Shown here: positions 35,701 through 45,815 of the stretch, in pieces
How the letters are laid out: each line of letters starts with the position of its first letter
How positions within the stretch are numbered: position 1 is the first letter of the stretch
Assembly (NCBI RefSeq): GCF_963678635.1
Contig: NC_087067.1
Coordinates: forward strand, 27,163,547 to 27,227,546
DNA length: 64,000 nt
Origin: Symsagittifera roscoffensis
Taxonomy: Eukaryota > Xenacoelomorpha > Acoela > Convolutidae
Direction: 5' to 3'
Notes under the pieces: generated by a model
Databases searched by the model: none
Told to the model about the DNA's origin: nothing
The model's input: the letters and a program-made list of their open reading frames with translations, nothing else
Made by a program: the position numbers and the translations under genes

Positions 35701-36115
35701 GGAACGGTAATAGAGCATGTGATTTTTTGTTTTGTTTGGAGATCTTTTTTGGGGTGATGAGAAAAAATTGCCTTGAATCGCTTGTCTCCTAGAAACATGC
35801 TGTTGGTGGCGTCCCAGATGTTGTTGAATGGACACCTGATGTGCATCCTCTCGGCCAGCAGGTGCAGCAGTGCCACCGGGTCCCTCCTCTTCAAATCTCT
35901 CGCATCTGGAATGAGGAGTACGTGGGAACAGAAAAAGTCCAGCTGGGCGGCCCAGAGGACTGTTGATGACATGCTGGGTCTGAAAAAAATCAACCATTTT
36001 TTCTTCATTATTTTTCTAGTGAGATCAAATACATCAAAGCCTTTTTTGAGCTTACAGCTCACTTAGAGACCCTCCTAGATGAACTGTTCAGTCTTTGAAG
36101 TACAGCAGTGATCAT
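26716..36115 (-). CDS. Divergent arylamine N-acetyltransferase-like protein, four exons
   Basis: Exons on the minus strand are 36127-36063 (ATG at 36115), 35979-35772, 35079-34862 and 27274-26716, giving 345 residues (typical NATs are about 280-290). All phases agree. The join into the last exon makes DDVW|LIDPG through a split Trp codon. A NAT catalytic triad can be read in order: Cys110 in GQGGTC, His145 in MLHCIALV and Asp163 in LIDPG. The 35- and 18-residue gaps are close to the 39 and 15 of human NAT1. HIRCPFNNIW at 64-73 sits where NATs have their HIPFENL block. NATs transfer acetyl from acetyl-CoA to arylamines and hydrazines in the cytosol; the substrate here is unknown. Overall similarity is weak, so the call rests on the triad and order of elements. 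The first exon is the least certain (MSSTVLW at 35919 would be the next Met). Intron 2 appears to use a GC donor. Intron 3 is 7.6 kb. Confidence 0.78.
27400..28212 (-). mobile_element. tRNA-headed SINE with AAGCCGAAAA-rich body
   Basis: The head (28137-28212, minus strand) carries a clear B box, GGTTCGAATCTG, and a degenerate A box. The body runs to about 27400 and is shared with 59220-60420: GCGATACAAAACAAGAAAGC, TAACAAAGCCGAAAAA, an ACACACACAC stretch, CTCGTCGAAA and ATATGAGGCCATTCA all recur in the same order. It has no open frame, so it depends on an autonomous element. Confidence 0.6.
28239..28916. mobile_element. Foldback (long inverted repeat) element
   Basis: Two arms of about 330 bp are inverted about an apex near 28578. 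At the core, CGCTAAATGAAAC (28551) pairs with GTTTCATTTAGCG (ending 28607). Further out, the pairs are TTCATAGAACAACAGCAAAG with its complement around 28790-28815, GTGCAAGTAGCACAG with CTGTGCTATTTGCAC, and at the ends GTTTTTGAGCGAAG with CTTCGCTCAAAAAC. The arms differ at scattered sites, so this is an aged foldback. It has no coding sequence. The arms carry the GTGCAAATAGCAC/GTTCCGACCA motif found at five other places. Confidence 0.75.
28487..29359 (+). repeat. 873-bp direct repeat, copy 1
   Basis: Copy 1 is identical, as far as I can read, to 29368-30240. It contains the inner left arm and all of the right arm of the foldback plus a GTGCAAATAGCAC-family tail (29085-29240). Identical non-coding sequence implies a very recent duplication or an assembly artefact. 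Confidence 0.9.
29368..30240 (+). repeat. 873-bp direct repeat, copy 2
   Basis: Copy 2 starts at TAAACAAAAAAATCTAATTT and ends at CATCATGACTGA, exactly as copy 1. It is separated from copy 1 by 8 bases (aatacatc). Because copy 2 lacks the outer left arm, only about 90 bp of foldback pairing remains in it. Confidence 0.9.
30330..30599 (+). other. Open frame of 89 codons inside the NAT-like intron, uncertain
   Basis: The frame is more balanced in composition than the surrounding sequence, with HKPPPKPTSVARTIQRPRF in the middle. No family is recognised, there is no splice context, and it lies in the intron on the opposite strand. It may be a fragment of a mobile element protein. It is not claimed as a gene. 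Confidence 0.2.
31373..31592 (-). mobile_element. tRNA-Met-like SINE with terminal hairpin
   Basis: The tRNA-like head is at 31592-31510 on the minus strand; it is eroded but colinear with the heads at 34281-34352 and 54684-54750. The element ends at 31373-31389 in a perfect hairpin, GCGAAG-CTGCG-CTTCGC, which recurs exactly at 54582-54598. The body text AAAAGCAGCT...AATAAGCCTCGAATT is also shared. Confidence 0.65.
31790..31920 (+). repeat. Direct-repeat partner of 60590-60720
   Basis: The phrases AAATAGCTTTCTTCGGTTCACTT, ATGCATCAACTGTGT and CAAAGCACATGTTATCAA recur with changes at 60590-60720. This is a dispersed non-coding repeat of unknown class. Confidence 0.5.
32150..33010 (+). repeat. 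Array with about 172-bp periodicity
   Basis: The block TTTTCGAGAGAAGTCAGTAA followed by TTTCAAAAAACGGTT starts near 32162, 32339 and 32503, spacings of about 177 and 164. Each unit also has a TAACCGCT...GCTTCCCACA-like middle and a TTGA(A/C)...AAATCT end. A 66-bp partial duplication (GGCCATATAACTGTTACGGT) lies at about 32571 and 32637. The array ends in a block about GAAGGCTGTAGAAAGTGGTG shared with 33990 and 57290. Confidence 0.65.
33340..34140 (+). repeat. Second array of the 172-bp-periodic family
   Basis: It carries the same units as 32150-33010 in a more diverged form, ending in GAAACTTTCGAAGACCGCAGAA...GGAATATGCAGGCACAT, which also closes the copy near 5490-5540. It is non-coding. Confidence 0.55.
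34140..34352 (-). mobile_element. tRNA-Met(CAT)-like SINE, best-preserved head
   Basis: The head at 34352-34281 (minus strand) reads GTGGCTCAGTGGTTAGTGCG (A box), a GAGA-CTCATAA-TCTC anticodon arm with CAT, and B-box-like GGATCGAATGC. The flanking ends cannot form an acceptor stem, so it is not a working tRNA gene. The body, with TAAATAAGCCTCAAATTAG, is shared with 31373-31592. Confidence 0.7.
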
Positions 36116-36599
36116 TCTGAAGCTCTTCTACAGTGTGTAATTTGAAATTCACAAACAATTTCCTTCAAGATAGGAACAAATAATCGGAAAACTTCAACTA
36201 CTGGTGCGGCTATTTCAAAAAACAATCAGTAGATATTGAGCACAATTAAGTCCTCCCGGTATACGCCCGCTGACTCATCTGACGGAGAATTGGTCACCAA
36301 ATAAAATGCATGAGATTCTAATAATACAACGAAATCGCCAATGAAATTAGACAAAGGAAAGTGGAATATCAAAAAAAAATGGAAAGCAAATTAGGGATAT
36401 CAACAAAAAGCCAAAATCGCGTTCTGAGGAAATGAAAAAAAACTTTGCCTAGGCAAAAGAAGTCAGAACTTCTGAAAAAGATTATTACTGAAGGCACTTG
36501 CTGAAGGCCGAAGAGACATACAATGGGCTATGACATTATCCCATTTTCCTCAACACAAGATTTTTTAAAAAAAACTTTCAAAAAATCTTTTAAGGTTTT

Positions 36600-36800
36600 T
36601 TTAAGGATTTGATGGTCTTCAGAAAAAGGCGCCGTCAGAAAAATTTTGGGGTCCGTCAACCAAAAATGGATATCTCTACATAGTACAAAAGGGGGACCCT
36701 TTGGGTCGGCAGGGGGTCGAATCCCTGGGGGGGGGGGGGGAAGGGGTCATCCCTTCATAAATCCACCCCTGGTGCCTAGAAAAATTGCCACCCCTGTAAC
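36600..36800 (+). repeat. Poly-G-associated repeat with B-box-like motif
   Basis: It contains CCAAAAATGGATATCTC, then GGGGGTCGAATCCCT running directly into 14 G (36727-36740), then a line about CCACCCCTGGTGCCTAGAAA and TTGCCACCCCTGTAAC. The first phrase recurs at about 35490 and the last at about 24010. Confidence 0.55.
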
Positions 36801-37642
36801 AAACAAATTAAGCTGTGTAGCATGTGAGATTTTCTATCTTGTAATGAATTTACCTCCTTTAGCAATAGGGCGGGAAATAGTTAACAAGGTTAACTACATT
36901 AAGACTTTCTGTTTTATTTATCTGTTTATCTTTTTCAATTTATCTTTATATTATTTGGGAATTCGTTTAACATTAACTCAAAAAATTAAATGGGATAGTT
37001 TTATATTATAAGACTTAGTTTTCGTTTCGCGAAGTAATATATGGGAAAAATCAGAATTAAGAAAATTATCCATACTAAAACAGTTTTGATCAGCGATCTA
37101 CATTCTAGCAATGTCAAGAGATACTCTAACTCGGCAAAAATACTGTCACATGGCCAAACTGTTTTTCAAGTTCGACTTAGAAAACCAACTTGAAAATGAA
37201 ATGATGAAGTTTAACCACCTAAAATGATAGTTCGGAACAAAAAAAATCAAAGCTGCCGCTGAAACATTCACCGCCAGTTGGATTTAAGTGCTATACAGTA
37301 TTTTAGAACCGCTTTCAACAGATTTTATGATTACTCAAATTACAGATAAAATATAAAATATATTACGTTGGCGTAAAGATTTTATGCTTTCATCTATTTT
37401 CCCGCTAAAGTTTTCAATTTTCGATTTCTTTGCTTATTTATTGAAACTGATCCTGTAAGAATCATTTTCCCTGTTTCATGCTTGTTTCAGAGTCATTGTT
37501 TTAAATTTGTTCATGACTCCATTAGGCTATGGTTTTTCTTCTAAAGATAGACGGTTGCTGTTCCAGAAGTACAATTCTACAACCACGTGAATAATTGCAT
37601 ATAAAATTAGTGCTGGTTTCAATGGGATCAATTTGCTTGCCT

Positions 37643-38172
37643 TATTGTTCCGACTTTCGATACGAAAGTAACGGAATATTTGTGCTCGGGGTGGGTTTTT
37701 TTTCTTCAGACAAATTTCGACTTTTTAACTAGCCATTTTTGACGGAATTTTTTAAATATCACTCGAAAGGTATTGTTGTCCTGAGCTCAAATTTGAAATG
37801 ATATTTCACCTGTGATCATTTTTCGTAAAGTTATGGGGGTTTAAAGATTAGCATTTTGGCCAATTTAGGACAATTAACGCGCGATATATTTCGCGCTATT
37901 AACGCGTAAGAGGAGAGTTAATCCGTCTTAGAAATTGTTCCAAATTGGTTGAAAGAAGCTTATTTGCCATAATTGGTTTGTTACAAGGAGCGAAATCTAT
38001 CCTTTTGTACTTTATATGGCTGGTGGGGGGATGATTTTCATAAAAATTTTCAAATTTTAGAAATTTTTTTTTCATTTTGTTTTAATTCATTGAATTTTTT
38101 AAGGTTATTATTGCTCCATAAACCTTAAAAGGCAGTCGGAACATTCAGGGCTTCGCCCTGATTCGAGCAGTC
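37643..38172 (-). mobile_element. Interspersed 0.53-kb element, minus orientation
   Basis: This is the near-identical reverse-complement partner of 17093-17629. It starts with TTGTTCCGACTTTCGATACG and ends with CAGGGCTTCGCCCTGATTCG and GAGCAGTC. The end hairpin CAGGGC-TTC-GCCCTG is perfect. Close identity of two copies 20 kb apart implies fairly recent spread. Confidence 0.7.
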
Positions 38173-38926
38173 ATGTTTAATTTGATGACATCAATTTTTA
38201 CAGAAGAAGAATGACTTCGAAACATCAATTTTTACAGAAGAAGAATGACTTCGAAATTTTTAAAACCAGTTTGAGATATCGATTTCTTGACATCGTATTC
38301 ACATATTTAATAAATTATGCACGTTTTTTAGAGCTTGTCAGATTGCACAACGCCTAAGCAGGAACTTTTTTTCAGCGCTTCGAAGTATTTAGAAGTGAAA
38401 AGTTTTTTAAATTGCATAGAAGGAAGCTGTCTATTCCTAATAGTCCTCATCAAAACTCAAAGTTGAATACGATATTGGTTTGGGGGCTGTGAATCAAACA
38501 AAAAAATCGCAATTTCAAAATTCAAAGCTCTGTAAGTTTTTTTGACACATGCAGTACTTTTTTGTGCTGCAGCGGTCTTTTTGAATTCTATACACGGAGT
38601 TGAGACCAAAACTGCTCGTCAAACAAAAACTATTCAAAATCGCAAAAAAAATGTTATTGTGTGATTTGGTTGGTCAATTTGGTACCATATTCAATTTGGA
38701 TAGCTAGACCTTTTGAGGCTTTGAATAATTTAATTGGACTACTTAATCTGATGCTCCGGGAATTCAACTGAATAAGTTATTGATTAGTTTGCAGCGAACC
38801 ATGCCGCTTACTATATTTGATTTAAATTAAAATTTATTATAAAATATATTAATTTTGATATTGAATTAAAAGATCCTTAGTTTAGAACTTTATCAAACAT
38901 AACAGTTTCGTACAATTGCCAACCTC

Positions 38927-38960
38927 CCCCCTCCCCGCCCCTCCCCTCCCCTCCCCTCCC
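38927..38960. repeat. C-rich (CCCCT)n tract
   Basis: At least five runs of three or more C separated by single T or G bases lie within about 34 bp. The minus strand therefore reads (GGGGA)n and meets the usual pattern for a G-quadruplex; the plus strand could form an i-motif. Confidence 0.75.
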
Positions 38961-41900
38961 CAATCAATGTAGTGGGGATAAGGTACTGGTTTTTTTTAAT
39001 ATTTTTATACATCAACATTCAGGGCAAACTAAATTGCTCTTATTAGTCAAAAAAAATTATTTCTAAAAATCTAAAATAACTTTTGTTTGAAATGATTATT
39101 TTATACGAAATCAATTTTCAAAATTAATACGTCGCTAGGGGGGAGAGAGCTTCTACATTCTACGGTACGTCACTTAGGGGGGGGGGGGGGAGGATTGTAC
39201 GGTTTATACTAGGCAGAAATCCATCCTCAGTTTCAAATGTAATTAGCAAGCTATCGGGCGACAACATTTGAAAAATTAAACATATTTCATGAAGCGAATT
39301 GGTTCCCAAAACATAAAGTAAGTTTTTCTTATGCAGGTTGATCAAACGATGAATTTTTAACCAAATCGTTTCGTGAAAAATGTTAGTTATTCTAAGCAAG
39401 CTATTGAAGCGATGAACTTAGAACAATTCGTAAATATAGGTTTAAGCCAAGTCGTAAATATAGGTTTGAAAAATTTTAAATTTCATTACCGAATCGGTTC
39501 GCGAAAAGTTATGACCTTTTTGAAGTATTTCAAGTTAAGCAAGCCACTCCAGCTGTGAGGGTTCAAAATATTTCAAATCAATTCAAAGAGCGAATATGTT
39601 CGCAAAACAATCAAGTTTTTCTATGCAATCTATTGAGCAAAATTTTTTGAAACATTTAAAGTTATTTCATAGAGCGACACAGTCCGAGCAGATTCAAGTT
39701 GAATCGAGTCCATTTTGTTTCGAAGTTTTCGACTTTTTCAGAGAGAATTCTAGAAACTATTCGACTTTGAATATTCGATGGTCGCTCAGAATGATTCTTA
39801 GACGCTCTGATCTAACCCTTTTTAAACGTTCCGCTCGACAGCTCCTTAAACACTAGGCCTTGTGCTAAGATTTCAAGCAAGCATTTCGAATAACCAAAAC
39901 CAGAAATATCCGTCTCGCAATACTCGTCGAGAAAAAAATATCCCGAAAGTTTTCGAATCGCGGATGTTTCTTGATTGCTGTACAGGGGCACTACTACAAT
40001 TTAAGTGTAAAACCGTTCACACTCCAAATTCTCGCTGACTTTCTAGACACGCGCATCGGTTGGTACAAACTGGCCAGCAAATGCTCAGATCAAAAATTAT
40101 TGCAAGTAAAATATCCTATTACCTAAGCAAGAAAATGGCAAAGCTAAGCTCTAAAATGGTTTTAAGAAATATATACAAGCCTTGAAAAATTAAACTTTCG
40201 CTATGTAACCAAATCGAACAGTGGACCACAACAAGTGAATATTAGTGCAAAAAATAGCAAAAGCAACAAATTCTTCCAAATGGCCACTTATCTGGCAAAA
40301 AGGTTACAAAGTTCATTTTTGATTGCAACTTTGGTTTGAAAAAGTGATTTTGTAATATAAATTTATGCTAGCTAGCTCGCATGTGTAAGAAAAATTTATT
40401 TCGAACTCAGAAAATAAAAAACATAACAATCACCCACAGCGAAAATATTCCGATAATTTCTTTGTAAGTAGTCTTTTTAGAGCAAACATTTTTTTATAAA
40501 CGTGAGCAAAAGTCAAAATGATAGGATAAGATTGCTAGAGAAACTGATAATAGATCAGTGTACAAGAATATAAGAAATGATTGTAAAAATCTGCTATATT
40601 TTGAGCCTAATAGAAATATTCTGTAAAACCTCAATTTAAGCACACACTATGCGTTACCTGTCACACCATAAAAAGTCGAACCGAAGTACAAACGTGCTAG
40701 AGGCGTCGCAAGAAACTATTAGAGCCCCTAATGTAAATACAGCAGCTCCTCGAAAGTTTTAACATTTTTTGCTTTGCAGTGATCTCAATTAAAGAATCGA
40801 ATAAACTTGCGCAAATAACCCAGGTGAATTATACGTTTGTTGAAAAGTCTAGAAAATGGCCACCCGGCGTTAATTGATTTAGTTGTTCGCTGAGAATAAG
40901 TGTGATTTTTTATGTGCTGAATTGTGGTTTTTAACCGTATACCCGATATATTGAGAAAAAAGGAAACATTAAAAACATCTTGCAGTATAAAAAGCACAAA
41001 ATGATCAACAAGTCCACCAAGCAAGATAAAACTGTAAAATGCAGTAGTTTTCCCACTAGTTATCCCTTAAGTAACCTAGAACATCAAAAAAATTTTGAGT
41101 CAAACAGTTTCAAAAAGTACAGAGTAATTCTTTCTTAAATTTGTTCTCGTTTCTGTGCAAGATGAGCTGAGAAAGAACTACTTGCCGACCATTTTTCAGA
41201 CTTTTGGCTATATTCAGAGTCCAGACTGAAAAGGTTTCATTGTGACATATTATATGACTTTACGAAGCGTTTTTGTGGTACCTGAGTTTGCGTTCCTTAA
41301 CACTAATCGAAGAATAAAAAATGACATAAAAAAACGAAAACTTCAAATAGTGCTTTGAAGTTTGTTATCGTACAGATATCATGAAAAGTTCCATCTTTGA
41401 CAACCATTCAAAACTAAACTTCGAAAGCGAGATGTGAAACATTATAGACAAAACTGGTAATCAGAAACTGATCAGAAACAAGTTGCAGATCCGATCAGGC
41501 AAAAAAGGCTATTCGGGGAGATGATTCACATTAATTTTAACCAAAAAATTAAGGTGAGTCAGTCCAGAAAAAAAATGCCGATTATCAGAAGTTTTGAGGC
41601 AATATGCTCAATTTTAAGTAGACGAATGTTATTTTTTTGCTTAATGTGCGGCCAATATATAAATAAGATCAGTCCAGTTCCGTTGCATCCGGAAATAAAT
41701 AAACTATTCCCCATTATGTACTGAACTAATTAGGTGCAAAAAGGGAGCCCGGGATCTCAGCGGAAACTTTCGAGCAAATTTTTCAACGGCAAAAAAGCCT
41801 AAAACCCTGTTGCATTGCCCTTCGCTTATCATAAGGAAAATTACTGCATGAAAGATTTTACCTTTAGTAAATATTTTTTAACTTACCTATATTTTTTCCT

Positions 41901-42799
41901 AGTAAATATTTTTTAACTTAACTATATTTTTTCCAAATTTCAGGCAATAAGTTAGAAAAAACTGACAAACTTAATGGCAGTCGGAGTATTCAGCCTGATA
42001 CGAGCAACCTTATTAAGTTAAGGTGTTCGGTACGCTAACCTAACAAACATCAGAACACATTACAGACGTGGTAAGCTCATGAAATTTGTATGCCTAACCT
42101 GCAGATTTTCTTGCAGAGGCAGACACGCCTAGTAGATACTATTCTAAAATATAATAAAAATTTCATAAAATATTTGGATAAAAACGTGAATATAGAGACC
42201 ACAAATGATGGATTTTGATTGAACTCACCTTCAAATCAATTATTTCTTCAAACGCGAACAAGTTATAATTTCAAAAGCAGTACAATCTCCAGAGCTGCGT
42301 TTCAAACTGAACTATTGTAACGCAAAATAACGCTCCAAGATTCTTTAACTGCAGCACAACGAGTAAAACAGTAACTTATCGATTAGATGAAAGAGTAATT
42401 ATACCGTAACGAATGATCTATAATGTCAACCTCTTAAACACAAAGCTTCAATATAGATTAAAGCCGATATACCACGCAATGGCGAATCAGTTTTTTCAAA
42501 GTTTGGCGAAGCTTCGAGTTAAGTCTGTTGAATCAAGTTGAATCTGAATACAAACAAGTCACGTATACTGTCACGTTCAATCAAGGCTTGAGCAATTAGT
42601 TTTGATATCCAATATCGACTGCTTCAAGTGATTTGAGTTTCTCGTAGAAAAATTTTGCTGTAGAATATGAACGTAAAGTTTTCAGAAAAATTAAGCTTAA
42701 CGCCGAAAAGTAAAAATTCGTGGTCATCAGTCGCAAAAACTCTTGTCAGGAAAGAACATTCCTTTTTAGGAATCAGAAAGATGACTCAATTACCTATCT

Positions 42800-42880
42800 G
42801 CAACTAGAAGTGTATAACTTGCAACTAGAACTCAGTTACAGCAACTAGAACCTGATAACTGCAACTAAAACTATTTATAG
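42800..42880 (+). repeat. Minisatellite, about 20-bp unit, four copies
   Basis: GCAACTAGAA (GCAACTAAAA in the last copy) recurs at about 42800, 42821, 42841 and 42861, with variable filler between. Confidence 0.75.
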
Positions 42881-43559
42881 CTCTGAACTCTAGACAGTAT
42901 GCACCATTATCTTATGACAAGTATTTTCTTTTAGCTGCAGAAAAAATCATGAAAACAAAATCGAAACAGCCATTAAAAACCAAGGCAAAATCAGAGGGCA
43001 TCAAGAACCAGAAAAAAAACAATTAATTAAGGGTTATCATATGGCGAAAGAGATGGTGTTTTTTTTTCTAAAAATTTCTAAATAAAATTTTTTAGTAACA
43101 GACTGAAACTTTAGATAAACCTTACTTTTAGATAAAAGTTGTTATTGAATGCTCTTCTGCGTTAATACTATCCCATATCGTGCTGGAAAGGTATTCGTTT
43201 TGATTTATGAGCCTGATCATTTTAGAGATACAAATTTGGACTTCATGTAATAGTCATTCACTCAACCCTTAGAAAATTCAAACTTCGAAACAATACACTA
43301 ATTGCAGTTTCAATTACAACCAAATTTAAAATTCCCTCCGGTTTTTTTTTAAAATTTCATCACTGCTTCATTTTTACGAAAACAATGCAACTAACTTGAT
43401 TGGAGCCTCTAACTTTCTCTACTTCTCTCTTAAATAAATAGAAAAAATTATCTGGCAGCACCAGCTCCACCGTATGTTTCTATCTCGGCGTTTCTGGAGG
43501 ACAAAACCAGCGAGCTCAATATTGACATCTTCATCTAGAAGAAAAAACACTGATTTTTT

Positions 43560-44840
43560 ATTCAAACCTTGGAGAAGCTGCGCGGAATGATCTCGAACAA
43601 GCTATAGAGCAATTGCAAAATCGATATTCGGGGCCAGACTGAACTCAAAAATAAGACTTTCAAATACTAAATAGATATTTCAAACTCGAAACTGAGGATA
43701 AGCTCGACTTTCTAACTGATTTGAATCATCTAGCAAGCGTGGCTACTTTAGATGAATACGACGCAGAAATAAACCGAGCAGACGAGCTAACAGACGAGTG
43801 AGATAGCAATTCATTGGCGGAATGCTCTAAAAAACAAGAAGCTTCTGCTCAATTATTTGCAGAACAAGCTAACTGAATCCAAAATGACACGATAAATTCA
43901 TCAATCCCAGCCATTCAAATAAACACCAGCAATTGCAATGAAGACCACGAGGTTCTTCGCATCTTTGCGAATTCATCATATTCTAGCTAAGCAGAAAGGA
44001 GTCAAAAAAATTCGTCCCATATCTAAGCGATAGATACAACTTCGATCAGGTTCTCGCAAAAATGGAGAGTTTTATACTGATGATGAAGACAAAAATTAAC
44101 CATCTGATTTCGATGACCAGGTGAGTTATAATTTCGAAGAGTATCAAGATAGTCACGAAGGTTGATCTGGATCTGAATATCAAGAGAGAAATCAAGTCTC
44201 TGGTCAAGAACGATCTGAGACAGTCGAAAATAACTGGGCAAGCCGGACAAAAAAAGCCCATGGTTTTGCAAGCTGTGCGGCAGCGAAACTCATCTCACAA
44301 GAGACCGTGCAAGATATCTGTGCTACCTCGACTGCGAGTTATACGAACGCATGATTTCCTTTTCTACTTAAGCTCATCATAATTTCAATAAGACATTATG
44401 AATGTCTTGTTACTGATCTTCCCGCAATCTGGCTTGACAATAGTGCCAAAATACAGCTTTTTTTCAAATTCTGTTGGTTCTTTGGATTCTCCAACTCAAA
44501 AAATGCTCTCGTGAAAGAATGACTTCATCGATTTTGAAACAATGCAATATGCAGTCACAAAATGAGAATTAGAAAAAGTGTTATTCCAGCAGTAATTACT
44601 GAAAATCCTTTACAGTTTTTAAATGCAAGAAATCTTGTAGTTCAAAATTTTTAACAGATTCACTGAAACTTGGCGTTCATTTTCTTTCGTTTGCTGCCTA
44701 AGACTCAAAATTAGATAACCACTTTATAAAAAACAAATAATTTAGTACCCAGCGATAAAAGTTGACACCGGCACCCGAGGCCACAAACATTTAGCGCCCA
44801 GCTATCTCAATCTAAACTTCTGGGTTCAAAAAAAAAGTAA
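43560..44840 (+). pseudogene. Decayed LTR-retroelement gag/protease-like remnant
   Basis: From about 43560 one plus-strand frame, broken by several stops, reads a gag-like text (NLGEAARNDLEQAIEQLQNRY, then LETEDKLDFLTDLNHLASVA). At about 44266-44330 another frame gives CKLCGSETHLTRDRAR, a CCHC zinc knuckle in which the last Cys appears lost to Arg. At about 44424-44450, AIWLDNSAKI resembles a degraded aspartic-protease LDSGA motif. KVDTGT at about 44756 may be another trace. No reverse transcriptase, integrase or flanking LTR was found. The element class is uncertain and it is clearly inactive. Confidence 0.4.
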
Positions 44841-45449
44841 TTTCATCGTGGAACAAATAATTTATTGAGACTGAATATTAGAAAATATATCAATCTGGTC
44901 CATTTTATATTTATATAGGCCATCTGCCGTCTTCATTATTTTTGTTATAAAAACATATAAATTTCTGGTGCTGTTTGCCCATGACTGTAACAACCGTTTT
45001 AAATACTTTTGAGGTAGTTTGCCCATTTTTGTTTCAAACAAACACTTGATTATCAAAACAACTGACATAAGACACACAAGCTGCTCAGTTGGCTCTTAAA
45101 ACGCGTCATTTCTGTCTTCTCAAATTTTCCCCCTAGCAAAATATGCTGTTGTTGACATAACACATTGTACATACTTATTGTTAGTTTAATAAAGTTGCAA
45201 GGCACTGCTTTTTTTAACTACCTAAAAATTAGTCAGTTTTTTGAAAAGAAACTTTTGGTACGGGGCTTATCTGGCCAAAAAACCTCAGCAAGACACTTTC
45301 TCTTTCAAGTGTAATACGTTTCTAGCTAAAAAAAAATAGAGTTGTCATCCTTACAGCTCCTTATCGCAAGCTCAAAATGAATGAAACACTGAGCAGTTCC
45401 TGATTTCAAATGCTATAATTAGGGCAGATCCAGTATTTTCTTGAGGACG

Positions 45450-45760
45450 GATAATCATACTTTTTATACGTCGACCAAATAGATTTTCTGAGCTCTCCCA
45501 ATCGTCATAAAGGCTTTACTTTGTGTTTAAAATTTCTTCGTCAAGGACAAGTTTTGGGAATTTTGAAAAATTAGTCAAGATCAGCGCCAAAGATGTCTTT
45601 ACAAACAAATTTGCGTCGATCGACCGAAAACGGATCTCGAAACGGAAAATACTACAACAAACGGTTCACTCCTTTGGACTGTGAGGGGTCGAACCCCTGA
45701 TTTAGTAGGCGTCTATCCCAGGCACTCCTCCCACCCCCCCCCTCCATAATCCGCTCTGGC
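45450..45760 (+). repeat. Poly-G/B-box-associated repeat
   Basis: GTCGACCAAATAGATTTTCT and GAGCTCTCCC match 35286-35330 and partly 14570-14620. GTGAGGGGTCGAACCCCTGA is a B-box-like palindrome. It ends in ATCCCAGGCACTCCTCC and a nine-C run. Confidence 0.55.
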
Positions 45761-45815
45761 TAAAATCTAGTTTTCAGTCTCAATTTAAACTCATTTGACG
45801 TTCTTAGACAAATAG

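Larger units (their letters stand above)
36128..45815. other. Gene-poor 9.7 kb spacer
   Basis: No intact gene is seen. Contents: a poly-G-associated repeat (36600-36800), a 0.53-kb element (37643-38172), a 34-bp tandem pair (CATCAATTTTTACAGAAGAA, about 38186-38255), a C-rich tract (38927-38960), a 14-G run (39177-39190), a 36-bp tandem pair (AGTAAATATTTTTTAACTTA, about 41866-41935), a 20-bp minisatellite (42800-42880), a decayed retroelement (43560-44840) and a poly-G-associated repeat (45450-45760). Confidence 0.6.

Noticed and set aside
35638-36066. Overlapping long open frames in other frames and on the plus strand over the NAT-like exon 2
   Set aside because: Only the frame giving WAAQLDFFCSHVLLIP joins in phase to flanking exons and carries NAT-like motifs; the others are shadows of a GC-richer exon.
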